DNA of 24,284 nucleotides from an uncultured Eubacteriales bacterium (lineage in GTDB: Bacteria > Bacillota > Clostridia > Peptostreptococcales > Anaerovoracaceae), in contig CADBFL010000004.1 in assembly GCA_902793875.1 (NCBI GenBank), positions 1-24,284 on the forward strand, in the 5' to 3' direction. Positions within the stretch are counted from its first letter, which is position 1, and every line of letters begins with the position of its first letter. The notes under the pieces are model-generated. The model had not been told where the DNA came from and made no database searches. It saw only the letters and a program-made list of their open reading frames with translations. The translations under genes were made by a program, and so were the position numbers. Positions 7,389 through 13,805 of this stretch are shown here, piece after piece.

Positions 7389-7665
7389 ATCGTACGCGAA
7401 GTATCGAAGCGAGCGTGTTTGAGGATCTAGTCAGCTGCACCGATGGAGTGATGCGAAGCGGCCGGATGTTTGAGACGGAGTCCCGGTACCCGGTGCGACG
7501 GCGAAAACTCCCCGCGCTCGCAAGCGGCTATCGGAGGAGCGATGCCTCCGTAGATCAATGCTTTCAACATTACGGCAACGCCGTATGATTCGTAGAAAGC
7601 ATTACTGAGGATGCAATGACAGATCCGAAAACCAGCAAGCAGAGATGCTCGCGTATGAATAGTCG
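7389..7665. other. Structured intergenic element between the ylbF-like gene and efp
   Basis: The only gap over 300 nt. It holds several inverted repeats. AATGCTTTC (7557-7565) pairs with GAAAGCATT (7595-7603), and nested inside it TACGGC (7571-7576) pairs with GCCGTA (7580-7585) across a 3-nt loop. CGGAGG (7532-7537) pairs with CCTCCG (7545-7550). CGCT (7515-7518) pairs with AGCG (7523-7526). GCACCG (7437-7442) pairs with CGGTGC (7491-7496), closing a longer domain. An imperfect direct repeat is also present (7405-7423 against 7454-7474: CGAAGCG ... GTTTGAG). No tRNA, riboswitch or T-box consensus is recognised, and no hairpin is followed by a good T-tract on the minus strand. It could be a small RNA, a dispersed repeat or remnant. 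Strand is unknown. Confidence 0.5.
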
Positions 7666-7992
7666 CTACATTCCCATTGCATCCCCGATGATAGCGAACA
7701 CATCGTTCATCATCACCATGAACGCCCCCTGGGCCTGCAGATACTGAGCAGCGGCAGGCTTGGTCGCGACCATCGTGCTCAGAGTCTGGAAGCGTCCGAT
7801 GATGTCCTTGTCAGGCTCCTGCCCGGCGAGCTGAGCAGCCTGGAGCTGCATCTGAAGCTCCTGCATCTCCTTGAGCATGTCGGAAGATTCCTTGTCGGCA
7901 TCGATGGCCTTCCTCATCCTGTCGAATTCCCTGAATTCACCGGACTCCTTTATCGCCTTAGCCAGGCTGTGAGCCTCGTCGTATACATTCAT
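7666..7992 (-). CDS. YlbF/YmcA family regulator
   Basis: A 108-residue helical protein of the YlbF/YmcA family. The family pattern is visible: MNVYDEAHSLAKAIKES at the start, then EFREFDRMRKAIDADKES, a Gln/Leu-rich helix (LQMQLQAAQLAG) and a C-terminal FMVMMNDVFAIIGDAM. In B. subtilis, YlbF, YmcA and YaaT form a complex that acts with RNase Y in mRNA maturation and affects competence, biofilm and sporulation. I cannot tell from sequence whether this one does the same. It begins 12 nt after the RNase J stop, with AGGAGG (8006-8001) 8 nt before its ATG, so the two genes are almost certainly cotranscribed, linking it to RNA decay. Confidence 0.85.
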   Translation of the reverse strand: MNVYDEAHSLAKAIKESGEFREFDRMRKAIDADKESSDMLKEMQELQMQLQAAQLAGQEPDKDIIGRFQTLSTMVATKPAAAQYLQAQGAFMVMMNDVFAIIGDAMGM

Positions 7993-8004
7993 GTCAGCTA
8001 CCTC

Positions 8005-9738
8005 CTAAACATACAGTATCACCGGTATGATGACCGGATTCCTTTTGGTCCTGTTATATATGAACGTCTTCATGTCCGACTTGATCGCTCTTGTGAGCGA
8101 TGCCTCGTCGGTCTTTCCCTTTGACGCGTTCTTTCCTATCGTGTTGTATACGATGTTGAGAGCGTCCCTGAGAAGGTCCTGATGCTCGTCTACATACACG
8201 AAGCCCTTTGTGTTTAGCTTCGGCTCTGTCATGAGCGAGCCGGTCGCCGAGTCGAGAGCCACCGATATGGTGATGAGGCCCGACTGCGAAAGGGATTTTC
8301 TGTCCTTGAGGACCACGCTTCCGACATCGCCTATGCCATATCCGTCGACCATGACATCGTCTCCCGAGGTGAACTCCTTTATGATCTCCGCCTTGCGGCT
8401 TTCGATCTTGAGAGCGTCGCCGTTGCCTATCACGAATATATGGTTCTTCGGCTGTCCGAGCCTGTTCGAGAGCTTGGCGTGCTCTATCAGGTGTCTGAAC
8501 TCCCCGTGTGCCGGTATGAAGAACTTCGGCCTGATCAGAGTATGTATCAGCTTGAGCTCCTCGGATGAGGCGTGGCCTGAAACATGTACGTCCATGGTGG
8601 ACGCCAGCACTACCTCCACCTTCTTCTCATAAAGCTTGTTGATGACCTGCGATATGACCTTTTCGTTGCCCGGGATCGGCGATGACGAGAATACGACCAC
8701 GTCGTTCTTCTTCAGCTTTACCGACTTGTGATTGTCGTATGCCATCCTCGTAAGAGCGCTCATAGGCTCCCCCTGGCTCCCTGTCGTGATTATCGTAAGG
8801 TTCCTGTCGGCGATGTTCTTTATCTCGCTTATGTTCACGAAGGCGGATTCCGGGATGTCGTCGAGGTATCCGAGCTCCCTCGAAAGAGCGAGCACGTTCT
8901 CCATGGACCTTCCGGATACCGCTATCCTCCTCTGGTGTTTGATGGATGATTCGATGAAGTATTTTATCCTGTGAACGTTCGAGGCGAATGTCGCGATGAT
9001 TATCCGCCTGTCGATATTGTCGAAGATCTCGTCTATCGACTCCCTTACGACCGCCTCTGAAGGCGTATATCCCTTTCTGAGTACATTCGTGCTGTCGCAG
9101 AGCAGAACATCCACGCCCTCGTCTCCCAGCTGGGAGAATCTGTTGAGGTCTATGACCTTGCCGTCGAGCGGCGAGTAGTCGATCTTGAAGTCACCGGTAT
9201 GGACCACGTGTCCGCCGGGGAATTTGATCGAGTATGCCAGCGAATCGGCTATGCTGTGATTGGTCTGTATGGCCTCGATCCTGAACGATCCCGCCCTGAA
9301 CTTGCTGCCCGCTTTGATCACATGGCTCTCGCACGAGAGGAAATTCTCTTCGAGCTTGTGCTGTATCATTCCCATGGCCAGCGGAGACGCGTATACCGGG
9401 ACGTTCACCTCCTGAAGCAGATAAGGGATGCCTCCGATGTGGTCCTCGTGACCGTGAGTTATGATCAGGCCCTTTACCTTTTCCTTGTTTTCCCTGATGT
9501 AGGTGAAATCCGGTATGACTATGTCGATGCCGAACATCTCGTATTCCGGGAACGCAAGGCCGCAGTCTATGATGAGTATCTCATCGTTGCACTCGATAAG
9601 AGTGCAGTTCTTTCCTATCTCTTTCATCCCGCCCAGGGGTATTATCCTGAACGGGGCTTTTTCGGCGGTCGCCTTCTTTGAAGCGCTTACCCTGTAAGGC
9701 TTCGGTTTTGTATATCTCTTGTTTTTAGTATCAGCCAT
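8005..9738 (-). CDS. rnj: Ribonuclease J (metallo-beta-lactamase/beta-CASP)
   Basis: A 577-residue RNase J, with both 5'-to-3' exonuclease and endonuclease activity in mRNA decay and rRNA maturation. After a basic tail (KNKRYTKPKPYRVSASKK) the metallo-beta-lactamase domain starts at FRIIPLGGMKEIGKN. The Zn-binding motif is H95-G-H97-E-D99-H100. Further family marks are GHVVHTGDFKIDYSP, LLCDSTNV, the beta-CASP TGSQGEPMSALTRMA, and DVHVSGHASSEELK with IPAHGEFRHLIEHA. The C-terminal domain ends in TKRNPVIIPVILYV. Bacillus has two RNase J proteins; only one is visible here. No clear Shine-Dalgarno precedes the ATG, which lies 16 nt after leuS, so initiation may depend on coupling. Confidence 0.97.
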   Translation of the reverse strand: MADTKNKRYTKPKPYRVSASKKATAEKAPFRIIPLGGMKEIGKNCTLIECNDEILIIDCGLAFPEYEMFGIDIVIPDFTYIRENKEKVKGLIITHGHEDHIGGIPYLLQEVNVPVYASPLAMGMIQHKLEENFLSCESHVIKAGSKFRAGSFRIEAIQTNHSIADSLAYSIKFPGGHVVHTGDFKIDYSPLDGKVIDLNRFSQLGDEGVDVLLCDSTNVLRKGYTPSEAVVRESIDEIFDNIDRRIIIATFASNVHRIKYFIESSIKHQRRIAVSGRSMENVLALSRELGYLDDIPESAFVNISEIKNIADRNLTIITTGSQGEPMSALTRMAYDNHKSVKLKKNDVVVFSSSPIPGNEKVISQVINKLYEKKVEVVLASTMDVHVSGHASSEELKLIHTLIRPKFFIPAHGEFRHLIEHAKLSNRLGQPKNHIFVIGNGDALKIESRKAEIIKEFTSGDDVMVDGYGIGDVGSVVLKDRKSLSQSGLITISVALDSATGSLMTEPKLNTKGFVYVDEHQDLLRDALNIVYNTIGKNASKGKTDEASLTRAIKSDMKTFIYNRTKRNPVIIPVILYV

Positions 9739-9754
9739 AATATCGAAGCCGCGC

Positions 9755-12235
9755 TTATTTTACGACGAAGTTGATGATCTTGTTAGGCACGAATATCACC
9801 TTGACCACTTCGCGTCCTTCGGTCGCCTCGGCGAACCTTTCGGAAGCTCTCGCAGCTTCTTCAACTACCTCCTTCTGTGAATCATTCGGCAGTCTGAGTC
9901 TGTCTTTCAGCTTGCCGTTTATCTGTAATATGAATTCTATTTCGTCCTTTACCAGAGCCGACTCATCGTACGAAGGCCATTCCTTATTGTAAAGCCTGTC
10001 TTCGTGTCCAAGACGGTTCCAGAGCTCTTCGGTGAGGTGCGGGCAGAACGGGTTGAGCAGCACGAGAAGAGTCTCGACCGCATCGTTGAAGAGCGGCAGG
10101 TTTATCTCTCCGTTCTTGTATCTGTACATCTCGTTGACGAGCTCCATGATGGATGCGATGGCGGTATTGAAGTTGAATCTGCCGCCCGCGTCCTCGGTCA
10201 CTTTCTTTATAGCCGAATTCAGCATGAAGCTGAGGGATCTGTCGGCGTCGTTTGCGGCCGCGCAGGAGCCGGACACGCTTTTGTCTCCCCTGATCTCATC
10301 GATGTATTCGATGACCAGCCTGTAGACCCTGTTGAGGAATCTGTAGCTGCCCTCGACTCCCTCATCGCTCCAGTCGAGTTCCTTTTCAGGCGGAGCCGCA
10401 AAGAGTATGAAGAGCCTTGCGGTATCCGAGCCGTATCTCGCCTGTATCTCGGCCGGGCTGACGACGTTTCCGAGCGACTTGCTCATCTTCGCGCCGTCCT
10501 TGATGACCATGCCCTGCGTGAGCAGGTTTCTGAAAGGCTCCTCCTCGCTGCTGAGTCCGATGTCGTGCAGGAACATCTGGAAGAATCTCGCGTACATCAG
10601 GTGAAGTATGGCATGCTCCACGCCTCCTATATACTGATCGACGTTCATCCAGTAGTCGGCTTTCTCCTTTGAGAACGGCAGTTCCTCGTTGTGAGCATCG
10701 CAGTATCTGAGGAAGTACCACGAGGAGTCGAGGAATGTATCCATCGTGTCGACTTCCCTTCTGGCCGGTTTGCCGCAGCACGGGCACGTCGTGTCGACGA
10801 AGGTCTTGCTCGTGGTGATCGGAGACTCTCCCTTTCCGGTGAACTCGACGTCTGTCGGCAGCAGCACGGGAAGATTCTCTTCTTTTTCAGGCACCCAGCC
10901 GCATTCGTCGCACCATATCATAGGGATAGGAGTCCCCCAGTATCTCTGTCTGGAGATCAGCCAGTCCCTGAGTCTGAAGTTGACGGTCTTGTCGCCTATG
11001 CCTTTCTCATTGAGCCATTCGATCATCTGCGGGATCGCTTCCCTGTTGTTCAGTCCGTCGAACTGCCCGGAGTTGATCATCTTTCCTTCGGCTACGAAGG
11101 CCTCCTTCAGATCGTAAAGATCGATCGAAGGATCTTCAGGATCGACTACCGGGATTATATCGAGGCCGAAGGTTTTCGCGAAATCGAAGTCCCTCTGGTC
11201 GTGAGCCGGCACGGCCATGATGGCGCCTGTGCCGTATCCCATGAGAACATAGTCCGAGATCCATATCGGGATATCCTTTCCGTTGACCGGATTGACCGCA
11301 TACCTTCCGGTGAAGACTCCGGTCTTCTCGTTCGTGGTCGAGGTCCTCTCGATATCCGTCATGCGGCGGGCCTTCTCCTGGTATGCCTTTACGTCCGCCT
11401 CTTCGGGACGGCCCGCAACGAGCTCGTCAACGAAAGGATGCTCAGGCGACATTACCATGTAAGTCGCGCCGAAGAGCGTGTCCGCTCTCGTAGTGAAGAC
11501 CTCGAGCTTTTTGTCCGAATCCTTTATCTCGAAATCGATATTGGCGCCGTAGCTCTTGCCGATCCAGTTGCGCTGCATCGTCTTGACCTTTTCGGGCCAT
11601 CCTTCGAGTTTATCGAGATTATCGAGCAGCCGGTCAGCGTAATCCGTGATCTTGAGATACCACTGGGAGAGGTTCTTCTTGGTAACTTCCGTGTGACATC
11701 TCTCGCACTTTCCGTCCACTACCTGCTCGTTTGCCAGAACTGTCTGACAGCTCGGGCACCAGTTGACCGGATTGTCCTTCTTGTATGCCAGTCCTTTTTT
11801 ATAGAACTGTATGAATATCCACTGCGTCCATCTGTAGTACTCAGGCGTGCAGGTCGCGACCCTGCGGTCCCAGTCATACGAAAGGCCCATGGAGGCGAGC
11901 TGTTTATCCATCTCGTCCATGTTGTCGAAGGTCCATTTCGCAGGCTCGGCATCGTGCTGTATGGCGGCATTCTCCGCCGGAAGGCCGAACGAGTCATATC
12001 CCATCGGATGAAGGACATTGAAGCCGGCCATCTTCTTGTATCTGGCGATCACGTCTCCGATCGAATAGTTCCTGACATGTCCCATGTGAAGCTTGCCGCT
12101 CGGGTACGGGAACATCTCGAGGACGTAATACTTTTCCTTATCCGGATCCTCGGACGTTCTGAAGGCGCCTTCTTCGGCCCATATCTTCTGCCATTTGCTC
12201 TCAATCGCGGTAAAATCGTATTTGTCGTTACGCAT
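9755..12235 (-). CDS. leuS: Leucyl-tRNA synthetase
   Basis: An 826-residue class I synthetase that charges tRNA-Leu. The HIGH-type motif is H50-M-G-H53 within PSGKLHMGHVRNYSIGD, and KMSKS is at 583-587 in DGAKMSKSLGN. The CP1 editing domain holds the threonine-rich TSTTNEKTGVFTGRYAVNP (about 298-316) and AVPAHDQRDFDFA (341-353). Two putative zinc sites are seen: CPSC/CERC (160, 163, 177, 180), and CDEC (about 442-445) with CPCC (about 484-487). The anticodon domain and the C-terminal appendix (ending VIFVPNKIINFVVK) are complete. AGGAG lies 7 nt before the ATG. The 36-nt gap to rsfS has no room for a T-box leader, so charging-dependent control, if any, must act further upstream. Confidence 0.99.
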   Translation of the reverse strand: MRNDKYDFTAIESKWQKIWAEEGAFRTSEDPDKEKYYVLEMFPYPSGKLHMGHVRNYSIGDVIARYKKMAGFNVLHPMGYDSFGLPAENAAIQHDAEPAKWTFDNMDEMDKQLASMGLSYDWDRRVATCTPEYYRWTQWIFIQFYKKGLAYKKDNPVNWCPSCQTVLANEQVVDGKCERCHTEVTKKNLSQWYLKITDYADRLLDNLDKLEGWPEKVKTMQRNWIGKSYGANIDFEIKDSDKKLEVFTTRADTLFGATYMVMSPEHPFVDELVAGRPEEADVKAYQEKARRMTDIERTSTTNEKTGVFTGRYAVNPVNGKDIPIWISDYVLMGYGTGAIMAVPAHDQRDFDFAKTFGLDIIPVVDPEDPSIDLYDLKEAFVAEGKMINSGQFDGLNNREAIPQMIEWLNEKGIGDKTVNFRLRDWLISRQRYWGTPIPMIWCDECGWVPEKEENLPVLLPTDVEFTGKGESPITTSKTFVDTTCPCCGKPARREVDTMDTFLDSSWYFLRYCDAHNEELPFSKEKADYWMNVDQYIGGVEHAILHLMYARFFQMFLHDIGLSSEEEPFRNLLTQGMVIKDGAKMSKSLGNVVSPAEIQARYGSDTARLFILFAAPPEKELDWSDEGVEGSYRFLNRVYRLVIEYIDEIRGDKSVSGSCAAANDADRSLSFMLNSAIKKVTEDAGGRFNFNTAIASIMELVNEMYRYKNGEINLPLFNDAVETLLVLLNPFCPHLTEELWNRLGHEDRLYNKEWPSYDESALVKDEIEFILQINGKLKDRLRLPNDSQKEVVEEAARASERFAEATEGREVVKVIFVPNKIINFVVK

Positions 12236-12271
12236 TTTTTATCTCCTGCCTTTATTTCGATCGCGGCTCTT

Positions 12272-12613
12272 TCAGTCTACAAGTATCATTTCGCAGTCGT
12301 TCCAGATGCGTTCAAGCGTGTACTTGTTGCGGGTCTCTTCAGTGAAGAGGTTCACGATTACATCGCCGCCGTCCACAAGTATCCATCCCGTTTCAGGCCT
12401 TCCGTCTCTGCTTTTCGGCTCGTATCCGAGCTCTGCGAACTTATCGTAGACATCCTCTGCCAGACTCCCGAGCTGTCTTTCGTTTCCGGCAGTCGCGTTG
12501 ACGAAATAGTCCGCGAAAGACGAGTTCTCTGCGATGTCGATCATTACTACTTCTTTTGCCTTCTTGTCGCTGAGAAGATCAGCGATCGCCTTTGCCATTT
12601 CTTTGCTTGTCAT
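12272..12613 (-). CDS. rsfS: Ribosome silencing factor RsfS
   Basis: A 113-residue RsfS (Iojap family), which binds ribosomal protein uL14 and blocks 30S-50S joining when nutrients are low. Family motifs include KEVVMIDIAENSSFADYFVNATAGN, LAEDVYDKFAE, the PETGWILVDGGDVIVNLFTEETR core and a final ERIWNDCEMI. The start is the ATG at 12613, with AGGAG 5-6 nt upstream and a 4-nt ATGA overlap with yqeK. A 90-residue in-frame extension to 12883 is Arg/Gly-rich sequence antisense to nothing but read out of frame inside yqeK, and is not part of the protein. The nadD-yqeK-rsfS order is the same as in B. subtilis. Confidence 0.96.
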   Translation of the reverse strand: MTSKEMAKAIADLLSDKKAKEVVMIDIAENSSFADYFVNATAGNERQLGSLAEDVYDKFAELGYEPKSRDGRPETGWILVDGGDVIVNLFTEETRNKYTLERIWNDCEMILVD

Positions 12614-13215
12614 TCTTTCTCCTGTCCTTTGTTCTTTTTCATGCTGATTCGGTCGATTATATAGTCCCGGGCTTCTATGGTGTCCCTGTCTATCGGTTTT
12701 CCCTTGCGGACGAGTTCGTCCACCGAAAATTCCATTATCGCCAGGCATGCCTCGTCGAGGTCCTCGCGCGCGAGCTTCTGAAGCGCCCTGAGGCCCGGGT
12801 AGCCTCTGTTGTCTTCGATGGCGTCGGATACGTAGAGTATCTCTTCGGCGGTGCTCATGCCCGCCTTTCCCGTCGTATGGCATCTGACCATGTCGAGCAG
12901 TTCCTTGTCATCGACGCCGAATTCGTGCTCGAGTATGGCCGCGCCCACCTTTGAGTGAGCGAGGGATCTGTTGCCGATCAGGCTCTCGTCCAGACCGTAT
13001 TTTCTGACATAGCGGTCGCTCGTTTCCTGATCGAAGCACTTGGCTATGTCGTGATACCTGCCGGCGAAATCCGCCTTTTCGACATCCGTCCCGTATATCC
13101 CGGCGAGCTCGGCTGCCATCTTCTGGACGCCCAGCGAATGGATGTATCTGTATTCGTCGAGATGCTCCTTCATGAAGCGCTCGAGTCCTTCTCTATCTGT
13201 ACAGTTTATGCTCAA
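12610..13215 (-). CDS. yqeK: HD-domain Ap4A hydrolase YqeK
   Basis: A 201-residue HD-superfamily protein like YqeK, a symmetrical Ap4A hydrolase in Bacillus and relatives. Metal-binding elements are visible: H26 in YIHSLGVQKMA, H55-D56 in RYHDIAK, H in SLAHSKVGAAI, and MVRCHTTGKAGMSTAEEILYVSDAIEDNRGYPGL, which is the family signature. The start codon is TTG: AGAGGAG (13229-13223) lies 7 nt before it, while the next ATG, 14 codons in, has poor spacing. The gene overlaps nadD by 23 nt and rsfS by 4 nt. Confidence 0.94.
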   Translation of the reverse strand: MSINCTDREGLERFMKEHLDEYRYIHSLGVQKMAAELAGIYGTDVEKADFAGRYHDIAKCFDQETSDRYVRKYGLDESLIGNRSLAHSKVGAAILEHEFGVDDKELLDMVRCHTTGKAGMSTAEEILYVSDAIEDNRGYPGLRALQKLAREDLDEACLAIMEFSVDELVRKGKPIDRDTIEARDYIIDRISMKKNKGQEKE

Positions 13216-13801
13216 TTATGTACTCCTCTGTTTCCGGAAGGACAAGTCCGCTTATGCTTTCTCCTCTTCTGACCTTTTCCCTGATCACGGTAGAAGAGGC
13301 GTCGACAGGCGGCATGTCCAGCACCGTGATATCCGCTCCGTAGTCTTTCCGGTATGACTCTGTCTTCCGGAGGCCCAGAGTATCGTCCGTATCGGGCCTT
13401 CTGACTGTTATCACCGGATAGTTTCTCAGTATCTCGGGACCCTCATACCACGTGTCCAGCTGGACTATGGAGTCGAAGCCGCATACGAAGTGCAGGATGC
13501 CGTCTTCCCTGTCCCTGAAGTATCTGAGAGTCTCGACGGTATACGACGGACCTCCCTTTCTTATCTCATAATCGGATACGCTGAAAGCGGGATCGTAACC
13601 AAGCACGGTGCGTATCATCGCGATGCGGTCTTTTCCGTCGGTCACTTTGCGGTCCTGCTTGAACGGAGACATGTACGCCGGCATGAATATCAGCTCATCG
13701 AGGCCGCACTGCTTCACCGCGCAGTCTGCAAGCGATACATGCCCTATGTGCACCGGATCGAAGCTGCCCCCGTATATCGCGTATCTGCGTTTCTTTTTCA
13801 T
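13193..13801 (-). CDS. nadD: Nicotinate-nucleotide adenylyltransferase
   Basis: A 202-residue NadD that joins ATP and nicotinate mononucleotide to make deamido-NAD, a step in NAD synthesis. The nucleotidyltransferase motif GGSFDPVHIGH is at 11-21. KGGPSYTVETLRYFRD (substrate binding), FVCGFDSIVQLDTW and the C-terminal DASSTVIREKVRRG (ISSTxIR type) are all present. I place the start at the ATG at 13801, 4 nt after the aspS stop, since it gives the usual short lead into the first strand (MKKKRRYAIYGG). ATGs at 13816 and 13825 would overlap aspS and add five or eight residues. None has a strong ribosome site. Confidence 0.95.
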   Translation of the reverse strand: MKKKRRYAIYGGSFDPVHIGHVSLADCAVKQCGLDELIFMPAYMSPFKQDRKVTDGKDRIAMIRTVLGYDPAFSVSDYEIRKGGPSYTVETLRYFRDREDGILHFVCGFDSIVQLDTWYEGPEILRNYPVITVRRPDTDDTLGLRKTESYRKDYGADITVLDMPPVDASSTVIREKVRRGESISGLVLPETEEYIIEHKLYR

Positions 13802-13805
13802 GTCT

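Noticed and set aside
7620..7660. Weak hairpin after the ylbF-like gene as a terminator
   Set aside because: A 6-bp stem containing a G-U pair is followed only by four T's after a CTGG spacer. This is below what I would call a rho-independent terminator.
7389..7665. tRNA gene in the ylbF-efp spacer
   Set aside because: No acceptor-D-anticodon-T arrangement, no GTTCGANNC T-loop and no CCA-type end could be fitted on either strand.
12236..12271. T-box leader for leuS, and likewise for hisS or aspS
   Set aside because: Gaps of 36 and 11 nt and an 11-nt overlap leave no room for a T-box specifier stem and antiterminator.
10691..12664. A 657-codon open frame on the plus strand opposite leuS and rsfS, and similar long plus-strand frames at 2368-3771, 19691-20902 and 21037-22635
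   Set aside because: They mirror leuS, the CNNM gene, RSH and secDF. Their translations are rich in Arg, Val, Asp and His with no recognisable domain, and no ribosome site or promoter precedes them. Few TTA, CTA and TCA codons in the real genes explain the open antisense frames.
12614..12883. A 90-residue N-terminal extension of RsfS
   Set aside because: It is yqeK read in another frame (Arg/Gly-rich), and the ATG at 12613 has a good ribosome site and gives the family length.
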